A stretch of DNA of 64,000 nt, from the NCBI GenBank assembly GCA_963790045.1, contig CAWBMS010000008.1:372001-436000 (forward strand), in the 5' to 3' direction. Positions 1-9,018 of this stretch are shown in pieces. This DNA comes from DATKMP01 sp963790045 (GTDB lineage: Bacteria; Bacteroidota; Ignavibacteria; UBA10030). Under the pieces are notes generated by a model, which worked only from the letters and a program-made list of their open reading frames with translations, did not search any database and was not told where the DNA came from. Each line of letters opens with the position of its first letter. Position 1 is the first letter of the stretch. Position numbers and translations under genes: made by a program.

Positions 1-2646
1 TGGATTAAATTTAATCATGATACCATTGGCGCCATCACAAGCTTGAAGTACTTGCTTGGATCTGGCCAGCAGTTATTGGATACTGCATACAATACAACAA
101 ATATATTGGGATTAGGAGGCAATGGTGCTCAGAGGGATACGGTCATTTCGTGGTACACTTCTACAAATACCGATACGAGTATTTTCACATACCAAAGTTC
201 ACCCAAATATGGAAAGACAGGTTCAAAGGTTATGACCGTTTCGCGCGGAGCGAATGGTGTAACGGCTGGTATCGTGTTAACAGTTGAAAATGGAAAAACT
301 GTGAATGTCGCAACAGCTTGGAAACCAGGCGGCGATGCTGCAGGCAGTGACAATGTTCTTTTTGTGAAAAACACTCCTTCAAAAGTTTCATTATCATATC
401 CAGGCACTGCCGCAATTTTTGGACCTGATAGTATGGTTTTGTCTTCTATGTATGACAAAAGATACAACGAATATTTTGGGTTCAAGTCTTCTTCTCTTAT
501 CGCGGTGAAGGACACACAAAAAACCGGATTGTTAAAACAAGTATTATCTTTTAGCAATGCTACAGGATCAAACAAAGCATTTACATTCAGTTTTGCAGTT
601 CGGAAAACGAGATCTGACTATTTTGATACCTGGGCTAACAACCGGCCAATGATAGTAACAAAACCTGCAACCAGTGACTCATTGTCATCTATTACCACGG
701 AAGTTTATTGGGAATCGTTCGGCGCAACGCCGACTGCTCTTGCATTTTCTTCCGATGGCGGTGCAACGTTCAATAGCCCAACATCTCTTGCTGGATTGGA
801 CACATCTTCCATCGATTCAGTATCCTATACAATGCCCAATGGCCCAAATCGGACCAACTGCGTTGTAAAATTATCGACATCGCAAGGTGATGCGGCCCAA
901 TCTGGAGTATTCAAACTCAATTCGCCTTACGCTGCCATTACATCTCCCAAAGCCGGAGATAGTGTATTGATCGGTCAGCATAATGTTGCGTGGACTAATT
1001 ATATTGGCGATACCTTTAGCAAAATTGCTTTCTCTTTGGATTCAGGCAAAACATATTCTACTCCTATCGCTATTGATACATCTAGTAAAATTAACGATAT
1101 GGTATCGTTCAATTTCTATGGCGGAAAATTTGTATCGAATTATGCTTCTTTGAGACTTTATAGTGCTACTGATACCATTACATCGGATTTCTTCAAGATG
1201 GAAAAACGTTACGCAACGGTGACATCTCCCAAAGCCGGTGATAATGTATCAACAGGCAATCACTATGTTGTTTGGAATAACTACACAGGTTCTGCTGTTA
1301 AATATGTCGATCTTTCTTCGGACTCAGGAAAAACATGGTCTGGAACAATAACTCTTAACCCCACTTCAACGGCAGCTAAGGATAGTGCATTGTATAATTT
1401 TAATGGCGGAAAGAATGCCACATTATACAATGTGGTAAGAGTTCGTACCGACGTTGCAGCTGATACGGCAAATTCTGGAATCTTTGCTTTAGGGAAAGGA
1501 ACGGCCGTATTCTCTATTCCTACAGTATTTGGTGACCCTGCAGGGACATTATCTGTTCCGATTAGTGTCACCGATTACATAGCAGGTGATTCTATCAAAT
1601 CGTTTGATCTGAAGTTGACATTCGATTCCACCTTTGTGACATTTGATAGCTTGATCTATAATGCGAGCTTGAACAATTGGATCAAGATGATGGATTCGAC
1701 GAATGCAAAAGATACAAATTATATTAGAATTGCAGCATTCAAAAACACAACAGGTAATGGTGTTAAAAATTCTGAAATCGTAAAAATGATCTTTACCATT
1801 AAAAACAAACAAAGTATAATTGGGCAGACGACTTCTCTGGCAATCAAGAATTCTGTTCTTGCTGCTTCGGGAAATGGTGCTGCGGCTTTAGATGTTTCCA
1901 ACTCTATCAATGGTACCTTTAAAGTCTATTCATCTATTGCAGGATCGCTTCACTATCTCCATGAAAAATGGGATGGTTCACCGAGCAATACGATCTCTGG
2001 CGACAGTTTAATTAACTACACCGATGCCACAGATACAGTTAACAATTCAATGTGGCCTGTCGTTAATGGTAGTTTCCGCATGTCAAGCAGAGAACCAAAC
2101 GATGTCGTCACGTTCTATCCTTCCGCAAGTAAATATATGGCTACTGGTCTGGACGAAATAACCGTCGAAGACGCTATGCTTGCTTTCGCGGATTGGTACG
2201 ATACGCTCAGTGTCCGAGCAAAAATTGCTGCGGATATCAATGGCGATGGTGTGGTCAATACAACGGATGCGATGGCAATCATGCAAATCTCTGTCGATTC
2301 AACATACCTCACAAGCGTTGGCATCTCGAATTGGATCTTTATCGATTCGACCAATCTCGCGAGCTTTGAATCTGCAAGTGATTCAACAGACTGGTATGCA
2401 AAACAAACGCATTCCATTTCGTATACGCTGACAAACCAACGTACAAATCAAGATTTCTTTGGTGTCCTGCGTGGAGATGTGAATTTCTCCTATGGTGCAA
2501 GCGCGCCGGTAAATACACTGAAGAAGACAACAAAATCCTTCAATTCTGTATCTACCATCCCCGCGTTATTTAGTACCAGACGCCAATATCAACGTCCGTC
2601 CGGGAGATTCAGTATGGATTCCTTTAAATATCAATCCTTCGAATAA
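1..2646 (+). CDS. Secreted cohesin/dockerin-type protein, 5' part (partial, frameshifted)
   Basis: The frame is open from base 1, so the N-terminus and signal peptide lie outside the window. Visible parts in order: a beta-rich N-terminal region; two Ig/FN3-like modules each beginning with SPKAGD (near 948 and 1230) and containing a DSGKT(Y/W) motif; a cohesin-like beta-sandwich from about 1500 to 1920; and a dockerin-like calcium loop at 2233-2268 reading DINGDGVVNTTD. The reading frame breaks near 2570. The plus-one frame then continues a second cohesin-like domain and the T9SS tail, given as the next feature. Removing the A after TTT near 2572 restores one open frame. Probably an extracellular or surface-attached protein exported by T9SS; the ligand is unknown. 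Function is inferred from domain shape only. Confidence 0.8.
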   Translation, partial: WIKFNHDTIGAITSLKYLLGSGQQLLDTAYNTTNILGLGGNGAQRDTVISWYTSTNTDTSIFTYQSSPKYGKTGSKVMTVSRGANGVTAGIVLTVENGKTVNVATAWKPGGDAAGSDNVLFVKNTPSKVSLSYPGTAAIFGPDSMVLSSMYDKRYNEYFGFKSSSLIAVKDTQKTGLLKQVLSFSNATGSNKAFTFSFAVRKTRSDYFDTWANNRPMIVTKPATSDSLSSITTEVYWESFGATPTALAFSSDGGATFNSPTSLAGLDTSSIDSVSYTMPNGPNRTNCVVKLSTSQGDAAQSGVFKLNSPYAAITSPKAGDSVLIGQHNVAWTNYIGDTFSKIAFSLDSGKTYSTPIAIDTSSKINDMVSFNFYGGKFVSNYASLRLYSATDTITSDFFKMEKRYATVTSPKAGDNVSTGNHYVVWNNYTGSAVKYVDLSSDSGKTWSGTITLNPTSTAAKDSALYNFNGGKNATLYNVVRVRTDVAADTANSGIFALGKGTAVFSIPTVFGDPAGTLSVPISVTDYIAGDSIKSFDLKLTFDSTFVTFDSLIYNASLNNWIKMMDSTNAKDTNYIRIAAFKNTTGNGVKNSEIVKMIFTIKNKQSIIGQTTSLAIKNSVLAASGNGAAALDVSNSINGTFKVYSSIAGSLHYLHEKWDGSPSNTISGDSLINYTDATDTVNNSMWPVVNGSFRMSSREPNDVVTFYPSASKYMATGLDEITVEDAMLAFADWYDTLSVRAKIAADINGDGVVNTTDAMAIMQISVDSTYLTSVGISNWIFIDSTNLASFESASDSTDWYAKQTHSISYTLTNQRTNQDFFGVLRGDVNFSYGASAPVNTLKKTTKSFNSVSTIPALFSTRRQYQRPSGRFSMDSFKYQSFE

Positions 2647-3286
2647 TGCCATAGGCGGTTTCAACGCCAGCATGCAGGTCGATCCAAAGGTATTTACTTA
2701 CACGGGTCAATTTAAAGCGGGTCAATCCATTCCGCAAGGTAAAAATTGGTACATTGCAGCAAAAAGCGATGCCAATGGAAAATTGAAAGTAGCGGCCACA
2801 GATTTCTCACGGTCTATTACCCCGATCGCGAAAGATGGGCCAGTTCTTCAATTTCAATATGTTGTGAATAAAAACCTGAAGTTGGGAACCAATGGCTCGA
2901 TCAATATTCAGACACAATCTGTTGTCGATACGATTATACATAAAGTGGTCAGTCAAACATCAAACGGTCGGTTTGAAGTAACACGAGAGGGATCGGCAAT
3001 TGCAACAAGCTATGCATTGATGCAGAATTATCCGAACCCCTTCAATCCGACAACAACAATTGAATTTGCTTTACCGATGGATAGTAAAGTGGATATTGAA
3101 ATTTATAATATCCTTGGTCAAAAAGTTGCCTCGCTCTTTAGCGGTAATCAAACAGCAGGTTTTCATCAAGTGACTTGGAATGCATCAAAGATGAGTTCTG
3201 GAGTTTACTTCTCTGTGATGAAAGCTTCTTCTATTTCTAACGGAGCACAATTCAATATGGTCAAAAAACTGATGCTTCTGAAATAA
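2573..3286 (+). CDS. 3' part of the same protein: cohesin-like domain and T9SS sorting domain
   Basis: The frame reads VPDANINVRPGDSVWIPL directly after the break at about 2570, a typical start of a cohesin-like domain, so coding resumes well upstream of the first ATG at 2672. The last 85 residues are a T9SS type A sorting domain: NYPNPFNPTTTIEF, an IYNILGQKVA strand, a SGVYF strand and the terminal KKLMLLK. This domain is cleaved when cargo crosses the outer membrane by type IX secretion. A strong terminator follows directly. Confidence 0.85.
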   Translation, partial: VPDANINVRPGDSVWIPLNINPSNNAIGGFNASMQVDPKVFTYTGQFKAGQSIPQGKNWYIAAKSDANGKLKVAATDFSRSITPIAKDGPVLQFQYVVNKNLKLGTNGSINIQTQSVVDTIIHKVVSQTSNGRFEVTREGSAIATSYALMQNYPNPFNPTTTIEFALPMDSKVDIEIYNILGQKVASLFSGNQTAGFHQVTWNASKMSSGVYFSVMKASSISNGAQFNMVKKLMLLK

Positions 3287-3306
3287 GCAGTGTTCAGTTA
3301 AAATTT

Positions 3307-3349
3307 AAAGAGGTGCACACTTTATTGACAAAGCGTGCACCTCTTTTTT
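3307..3349 (+). terminator. Rho-independent terminator
   Basis: A perfect 12-bp stem AAAGAGGTGCAC (3307-3318) pairs with GTGCACCTCTTT (3335-3346), followed by a T run. It lies 20 bases after the stop of the T9SS protein and ends its transcript. From here to 3663 (about 310 bases) I see no gene or clear element. Confidence 0.9.
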
Positions 3350-3663
3350 ATTACGGTGTTCGTATAAACACAAAATATTTTTGTCCCTGCTGCTACAAAT
3401 CGGACAAAAGTATGCCTGTATAAGACATCTTCTTTAAATTGCCTTTAGTCGTTGAAAATGTAATTGGGTAGTGACAAACAAACAGATGATGAAAGAATTC
3501 GATATTTTTGTTTTCATCAATTGTTGTGATTTGCATACAACAACAGGACTTTTACAAGAATAATCGAAGCATGGTTGGATAGAGGGATGATGGCAGGAAA
3601 AATGTTCCAACAACCATAAAACGTAATGGCTTTTTCAGATTGGTTTTTTAAAATTTTTCATGA

Positions 3664-4332
3664 TCAATAGATGAAAGAGAGAACGGCAAGTACTTCGACG
3701 GCATTTGCCATGTTTTTATGTCCATAGACTCTGTCGTTACCGTACCTATTCTTCTTTTTCACTGCTTTTGATTTTTTAGGTTGATCATCCAAGAGAGAAG
3801 ACGTGCAAGCCGTCAGTGTTCCCCCAACGCGCAGATGATCTGCAAGATCGGTGTCAATCAGAACACGCTCCATCGCAAATGCCAACGCTTTGGAATCATT
3901 CACAGGCACAAGCAAGCAATTTTTTCCGTTCTCGACAAAAGTATCAAGTCGAAAATTATTCAATTGAATAACCGGAACACCGAGCCCCATCGCTTCCATC
4001 GTTTCTCTTCCCCATCCCCTGTGCGCTACAAACACATTGGCTGAACGATATAATTCCCGTTTTTGTTTTTTGCTAACATGCTGGACGATTTCAATTTTTA
4101 AATTTGGAAGAGGAACCCGTTGAGAGCTATCTTTGCATTCACTTTCCGCAAGAATGACCCAGCACCATTTGATATGCGCTTTTTTCTGAGCCAACGTTTT
4201 TAACGCGACATACAGAACATGATCTTCTTGTATCAAATGATCGGGAATTCCTTCACTTATAATCCTTAAAGATCCCCCTAGTGCGTTACAGCTTTTCCCA
4301 AAAAATGTTTTCTGAAGATCAATAGTATCCAT
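3664..4332 (-). CDS. Truncated GT-B glycosyltransferase (C-terminal half)
   Basis: This 222-residue product resembles only the nucleotide-sugar binding half of a family 4-like glycosyltransferase. It shows a YRSANVFV...GRETMEAMGLGVPVI stretch and a DTFVENGKNCLLVP loop, the usual acidic E-x7-E region that holds the donor sugar. The N-terminal acceptor domain is missing; the frame is open upstream only to a stop at about 4390 and has no earlier ATG. Full-length relatives are normally 350-400 residues. The C-terminal 40 residues are Lys-rich and unlike the family. It may be a decayed remnant. No neighbour suggests a partner. Confidence 0.55.
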   Translation of the reverse strand: MDTIDLQKTFFGKSCNALGGSLRIISEGIPDHLIQEDHVLYVALKTLAQKKAHIKWCWVILAESECKDSSQRVPLPNLKIEIVQHVSKKQKRELYRSANVFVAHRGWGRETMEAMGLGVPVIQLNNFRLDTFVENGKNCLLVPVNDSKALAFAMERVLIDTDLADHLRVGGTLTACTSSLLDDQPKKSKAVKKKNRYGNDRVYGHKNMANAVEVLAVLSFIY

Positions 4333-4573
4333 TATACGTTCTACATTGATATTACAAAAGTTCTGGAACCATCCATTATTTGTATCAATTCACTCTGTTA
4401 TGCAATACATAACACATCTTTGAAGCCGCTTTAACTTTAACAAAAATGATGCCGCACCAAGAACTGAGGAATTTTTGATAGAAGATAGAAACGTGCCGTG
4501 GTTTTATTGGCTGAAAAGAAACAATTGAAGAATATGCAACTAGCTGGCTGGCGGTGGTGTGACTATGAAAAAC

Positions 4574-4605
4574 ACAAAGGGCTTAGATTGCTCTAAGCCC
4601 TTTGT
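4574..4605 (-). terminator. Terminator of the DUF2723 gene
   Basis: ACAAAGGGCTTAGA (4574-4587) pairs with TCTAAGCCCTTTGT (4592-4605). On the minus strand the stem is followed by GTTTTT, which fits the gene ending at 4645. The rest of the gap 4333-4644 shows no gene. Confidence 0.8.
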
Positions 4606-4644
4606 TATGTATTCAACATGAAACTTTGTATAGAAGCGATGATG

Positions 4645-5886
4645 TTATTTGATCGCCCTACCTGAATCTGACGGAGAATTTTTCACAATCTGCTCCAACG
4701 ATTGAATCCTTTGTTGAATACCGGGATCCTTTGGATAGAGAACCGCAAGTTTGCGGAATAGTTCGAGGGATTTATTATATTCCTTTGTCATCTCATATAA
4801 ATCAATCAATGCTCGATACGGATTGTAATAGGAATTGAGATTCACTCCGCCGGAAGCAATAAGCCGCTGGCATTCCGGTTCAATCTCTGCACCCATTGCT
4901 TTTACTTTATCAATTCTTCCAAGAGCATAATATAAACTTGCCATTTCCCAAGCATATTCCCATCCGTACGGTGTTTTGCTTTGCGGCATCAATTTTTCCA
5001 TTCTCTCCAAGACCGTAATACTTTGTTGCGGATTCTTATCGACATTATAACGATAGGTTGCTAACGCTCTGAATGCAAGCCGGTAATTAATCATGATATG
5101 GCTTGTGTTCTCATCAAAAAATACTTTCGGATTTGCAATTTCACGGAAGAGAAATCCTGATTGTGGAGTCTTTGAATAAGCAACCGGATAATGCATAATA
5201 TTCGCATCCAACGCTGCAACATCAATACCGTTTGTGGCTTGAGGCACTTTTTGAGGTTCCAATTTCCATACAAGGCCTTTGAACCACAAATATTCATCCA
5301 AGCCAATCTTTGCATCAGGAGAACATGTCGCAGCAAAATAAACCGGACGCTTCCAATCATTCGCAACGATAATGTCATACACTGCAATATCCTGAACACG
5401 GAGCGCTTTTGTAGAACCATATTGCAGGGTGTTGCGCATGAAAAATGTAACTCGCCCGTGGTTCGTGATAGCGGTATCCAGCACAACATTATGAGTCTCT
5501 TGATATCGTGAAATCGCTTCCGGTGAAATAGGAATCGCCAACGCTCTTGGTTCCCATGCAATCGGCTGGATGTCGGCAATCTCAGCATCGGTAAGTCCCA
5601 TCGGTACCGGTAATGCTTCAGGATATGCAGCATGTGCTTTCATCTCAGCGATGTACCATGGCGTATTGACCAAACTTAAATTCACAATGCGCACATCCCG
5701 CCGCACACCTTCCACATCTTGTAAATACCACAATGGGAATGTATCGTTATCACCTTGTGTAAATAAGACAGCATCTTTATCACAAGATTGAAGAAGGTTG
5801 TACGCAAAATGCCCATGGAACCCAGTTTTGTGAGCGATCATGAACGACATGGTTTTTTTGATACATTCTTCCAGGAACAAAAACAA
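4645..5886 (-). CDS. DUF2723 glycosyltransferase, 3' fragment (periplasmic/TPR-like part)
   Basis: Third piece of the gene that starts at 7554. True coding in this frame begins near 5853. The preceding frame ends HDRSQNWVPWAF, and here the family sequence resumes at AYNLLQSC, followed by LFTQGDNDTFPLWYLQ and RIVNLSLVNTPWYI, the most conserved block after the membrane domain in Bacteroidota DUF2723 proteins. Removing one T from the TTTT run at about 5855 restores the frame. The C-terminal 150 residues are helical and TPR-like. The first 34 residues of this ORF are out of frame and should be ignored. Confidence 0.8.
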   Translation of the reverse strand: MFLFLEECIKKTMSFMIAHKTGFHGHFAYNLLQSCDKDAVLFTQGDNDTFPLWYLQDVEGVRRDVRIVNLSLVNTPWYIAEMKAHAAYPEALPVPMGLTDAEIADIQPIAWEPRALAIPISPEAISRYQETHNVVLDTAITNHGRVTFFMRNTLQYGSTKALRVQDIAVYDIIVANDWKRPVYFAATCSPDAKIGLDEYLWFKGLVWKLEPQKVPQATNGIDVAALDANIMHYPVAYSKTPQSGFLFREIANPKVFFDENTSHIMINYRLAFRALATYRYNVDKNPQQSITVLERMEKLMPQSKTPYGWEYAWEMASLYYALGRIDKVKAMGAEIEPECQRLIASGGVNLNSYYNPYRALIDLYEMTKEYNKSLELFRKLAVLYPKDPGIQQRIQSLEQIVKNSPSDSGRAIK

Positions 5887-6886
5887 AACAGAGCAACAAC
5901 GTTCCGATGAAAGCAGGTTTTACATACGAAGAATTTTTTACCTTCTCCCGAATCAAATCAAACAATCCTTGGATGCCGAGTCCGATCCACAACGCAAAAA
6001 CCAAATATGCGCCGCAATAAAAATATTCACGATCTCTGGGCTGCGGTTGCTGCTGATTTTGGTAGTACGTAATCAAATATCCCATCAACACAAAAGCAAT
6101 AACAAACACCGATGCCATTTTCCAATCTTTACGGAAATGATAATACAATCCCCAGAGTCCGAGGATAAATGGAATGCCGAAGAGACCTTTCCAATCAACG
6201 CCGTCATCTTGATTGTAGCCAGCTCGTCCGATGAAATTCCAGCCGACATATCGCTGGAACATATGACCCATTTGCCATTTTGAAAAGAAATCCCAATCGC
6301 TGCTATAATTAGAATAGATACCTGCTTTTTCCGGCTCCGGCGACCATCGTCGTTTGAACATCGGAAAATCTCCGTACTGCTCACGATTGAGATACGAGAC
6401 AAGTTGAACAAACGAACTCGGATGGTTTTCATTCATCGGTAGTGTATCGTTCGCTCGAATGACGATCAAAATGTAGGTCGTTACCCCCAAGAGCGTCACA
6501 AGTGTTGCGGTAATGGAAAATGCAAGAATGTTGTGTTTATTTTTGAACGACCAGTATGCCGCAATCCCGCCGATCACAAACAATCCAAGAAGTACAAACA
6601 ATCCGCCTCCAAGATGATCGCCTGAAACCCACAATAACAATTCCGGTACATATTTAATAACGCCAGGATAAACGACAGCAAGTGCCGCTCCGCCGACAGC
6701 AATGCCGATATAAATAGAATTGCGTTGAAAAACTTTTTTTCGGAATAACACCATAACAACAACGCTGGCAAGAACCATCGCCACTTTAAATTTTGTTTCA
6801 AATGATGCAACGTCTTCTGATGATGGCGCTTTTGCATCTTTTTCTCCAGCCCACAAAAAAGCAGCAACGACCAACAGCAACGCCAT
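5780..6886 (-). CDS. DUF2723 glycosyltransferase, middle fragment (membrane domain)
   Basis: Second piece of the same gene. It carries at least six hydrophobic membrane segments, among them VVVMVLF, LLLWVSGDHLGGGLFVLLGLFVIGG and the AYLVFALWIGLGIQGLF region. A loop with DTLPMNENHPSSFVQLVSYL and YGDFPMFKRRW matches the family. Both ends are joined to the flanking fragments by single-base shifts, near 6893 and near 5855. The last 8 residues are out of frame. Family members are GT-C-fold enzymes related to eukaryotic TMEM260 O-mannosyltransferase; that this protein modifies exported proteins is inference. Confidence 0.8.
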   Translation of the reverse strand: MALLLVVAAFLWAGEKDAKAPSSEDVASFETKFKVAMVLASVVVMVLFRKKVFQRNSIYIGIAVGGAALAVVYPGVIKYVPELLLWVSGDHLGGGLFVLLGLFVIGGIAAYWSFKNKHNILAFSITATLVTLLGVTTYILIVIRANDTLPMNENHPSSFVQLVSYLNREQYGDFPMFKRRWSPEPEKAGIYSNYSSDWDFFSKWQMGHMFQRYVGWNFIGRAGYNQDDGVDWKGLFGIPFILGLWGLYYHFRKDWKMASVFVIAFVLMGYLITYYQNQQQPQPRDREYFYCGAYLVFALWIGLGIQGLFDLIREKVKNSSYVKPAFIGTLLLCFVFVPGRMYQKNHVVHDRSQNWVPWAFCVQPSSIL

Positions 6887-7554
6887 GTCCCGAGGAAAAC
6901 ATAACTGGAAGCACGGTATTGTCCATCATCCGCAATTTGTTTTCTCATCACTACCACAAAGGCAGCTATAAAAATAGTGAGCACACTCATTAGATGCAAT
7001 CCACCGGAGAGCCCTGCAATGTACGCAATCATCAGAAGATAACGCTCACTGCCCGGTTCGTCTGCTTTTTCATTCCACACTAACATCAGCCACAAGATCG
7101 AAGTATAAAGAAATGTGCTTGAAGCAAAATAGTTTGCTTCCACGGCATTGAACCAAAACGTATCGCTAAACGATAGCGTCAAGGCACCGAATGCGGCGGC
7201 ACAATACGTTCCAAAAGTTTCAAACGAGTTGTCAGATAATTTACCTTTGAAATTTTCAATGACTTTCAGAATAATAAGATACAATAACAGTATGGTACAG
7301 GCACTCGCGAGTGCGGAAACAAGATTCATTCTATATCCCAAACTTCCGGGCACCGGCAGCATATAGAACAATCTTCCGACAAGCGTGAACAATGGGCCTC
7401 CCGGCGGATGCGGCACTTGCATCAAGCAAGCGGCAGCAGATAATTCACCCGGGTCCCAAAACGAAACGGAAACCTGTGTGGTGGATATAAATTGAATGGC
7501 GGAAATGAGGAAGACAAATGCTCCGACAATGCGGCGAATAAGATCGTTTTTCAT
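6574..7554 (-). CDS. DUF2723 glycosyltransferase, 5' fragment
   Basis: First piece of an about 970-residue DUF2723 membrane protein. It starts at ATG 7554 with a signal-anchor helix, then shows the family's catalytic-region motifs FWDPGELSAAA (DxGE) and PHPPGGPLF, followed by several transmembrane helices. True coding in this frame stops near 6893, at SYVFLG; after that the frame is wrong and the sequence continues in the next fragment at DMALLLVVAAFLW. The two breaks in the whole gene compensate each other, so it is probably intact in the organism. Confidence 0.8.
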   Translation of the reverse strand: MKNDLIRRIVGAFVFLISAIQFISTTQVSVSFWDPGELSAAACLMQVPHPPGGPLFTLVGRLFYMLPVPGSLGYRMNLVSALASACTILLLYLIILKVIENFKGKLSDNSFETFGTYCAAAFGALTLSFSDTFWFNAVEANYFASSTFLYTSILWLMLVWNEKADEPGSERYLLMIAYIAGLSGGLHLMSVLTIFIAAFVVVMRKQIADDGQYRASSYVFLGTWRCCWSLLLFCGLEKKMQKRHHQKTLHHLKQNLKWRWFLPALLLWCYSEKKFFNAILFISALLSAERHLLSFILALLNMYRNCYCGFQAIILEADCLYFLDCL

Positions 7555-7676
7555 ACTGTTTTTTTTATATGTGATTGTTCTACATCATTTATTAAGCATA
7601 GAATTATACGAAGAATTTTTCAAGGAATGAACACTTTCTTTGCAGAAAGAAAAAAAAACAACGAGAGCAAGTCCGG

Positions 7677-8174
7677 TCATTTCCGCAACAAAAGTTCCCA
7701 CATTTCTACATCGACCCACTTGCCCAGTTTGTATCCTGCTTTTTTTAAATGACCGACACTTTCAAATCCAAATGCTTTATGCAGTTTGATGCTTGCGGCA
7801 TTTGGAAGAGCGATAATGCTAACGAGCGCAGTAAATTCCATTGCTTGCATGTCCTTGATCAACTGTGAGAGCAATGCCTTGCCGGCACCGCCTTTCGTAA
7901 AATTTTTGTCGATGAAAATGGTGATCTCGCTGGTAAATTTGTATGCCGTACGCTCGATAAATTCCGACGCATACGCATACCCGATCACTTTGTTATCAAC
8001 TTCAGCAACGTACCATGGATATTGTGGCGTGTACTTTTGTATTCTTGCAAGAATTTGTTCGTCACTTAAAACATCGGTTTCAAAGGTAAGAATTGTGTTG
8101 GCGATATAATGATTATAAATTTCTTTGATGCGTTTAACATCGTTCAATTGTACTTTTCGAATTTTCACGTTCAT
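7677..8174 (-). CDS. GNAT N-acetyltransferase, phosphinothricin acetyltransferase-like
   Basis: A 165-residue single-domain GNAT protein with the PAT/bar subfamily pattern: YNHYIANTILTFE near residue 20, YPWYVAEV and GYAYASEF in the middle strands, RTAYKFTSEITIFI, the acetyl-CoA loop GGAGKALLSQL, NAASIKLHKAFGFESVG, and the closing GYKLGKWVDVEMWE. It would acetylate a primary amine of an amino-acid-like small molecule, but the substrate cannot be read from sequence. It is separate from the DUF2723 gene by 120 bases and likely has its own promoter. Confidence 0.85.
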   Translation of the reverse strand: MNVKIRKVQLNDVKRIKEIYNHYIANTILTFETDVLSDEQILARIQKYTPQYPWYVAEVDNKVIGYAYASEFIERTAYKFTSEITIFIDKNFTKGGAGKALLSQLIKDMQAMEFTALVSIIALPNAASIKLHKAFGFESVGHLKKAGYKLGKWVDVEMWELLLRK

Positions 8175-8438
8175 GTTTTTTATAAATATCTTTAATGAGC
8201 AAAATGCATGTTAAAATAACAACAATATATTCCAAATGGAATGACAATCCGTGGAACTTTCGATTTATTTTTTATTGCACTGTTATAATTTTGTAATTTC
8301 TCTATTATAAAGAATTATGAAATATAATAACGGCTAATCTGTAGCAATTTGGCTAATTGTGGAGATGGCACAAAATTAGTGGAGTAGTAGATTGAGAATA
8401 GAAATGATATTGACAATAAGTTCGACGAAGGAACCGTT

Positions 8439-8657
8439 ATGGACATGATAAGTGCATCTTCCGCTGCGCAAGCTCTTTACACACAGGCAACTGCTCCCAA
8501 TAGTCAAGCAAACCCGCAGCTTGCGATTAAAGAATTGAAACAGGAATTAGATACGCAAAAGGAACAAGCCGATCAACTTGTCAAGACCGTTGTGTTTTAT
8601 GATGACAGCGGACAAGAAGTAATGTCAGCATCAAATAAAATCGATTTGCGCGTATAA
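8439..8657 (+). CDS. Small hypothetical protein (72 aa)
   Basis: ATG at 8439 is preceded by GAAGGAACC, a plausible ribosome binding site. The product has an Ala/Gln-rich start and a helix of about 25 residues (LAIKELKQELDTQKEQADQLVK), then a short beta-like tail. The layout loosely recalls small YjfB/motility-type proteins, but the match is too weak to name. It stands alone between the minus-strand acetyltransferase and the FN3 operon. Confidence 0.55.
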   Translation: MDMISASSAAQALYTQATAPNSQANPQLAIKELKQELDTQKEQADQLVKTVVFYDDSGQEVMSASNKIDLRV

Positions 8658-8883
8658 TATTTTAAACCGAATGCCTCACAACTTTTGCTGCGGTTTTATG
8701 ATCGCAAAAGTAAAACATCGCTCAAAAAATTAGCGTTGTTTTCTTTTGGTGATCAAATTCCACTCTTATATTTCTTCCCATCCTTTTTATTTCGCATTGT
8801 CTTGTGCTTCCATTTCTTCAAATGAAGAATATTGACCATAATTAATGGTTGGGTATTCTCTATCCTTACACACTTCCGCAATT

Positions 8884-8913
8884 TTGACGTGGCACACCTT
8901 CTGCATTTATAAT
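8884..8913 (+). promoter_or_regulatory. Candidate promoter of the FN3/WD40/PEGA operon (overlapping sigma70-like and sigma54-like)
   Basis: TTGACG (8884-8889), an 18-base spacer and TATAAT (8908-8913) make a good sigma70-type promoter about 105 bases before the operon. The spacer itself reads TGGCACACCTTCTGCA (8890-8905), with the GG and GC doublets exactly 10 bases apart, as in a sigma54 -24/-12 site. Which is used cannot be decided from sequence. The rest of 8658-9018 shows no gene. Confidence 0.45.
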
Positions 8914-9018
8914 AGTGGTGTGTCTTATTCTTTTATAGGAATCAAATAGAATAGAATATAATCATGCCAGCGCAATGTTGTAATTGATTCTTTTGCGGCA
9001 AATAGTTGGAATAAAAAA

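Noticed and set aside
2560..2680. Programmed ribosomal frameshift
   Set aside because: No slippery heptamer or downstream structure is evident, and ten other genes in the window have similar breaks, which a general indel problem explains better.
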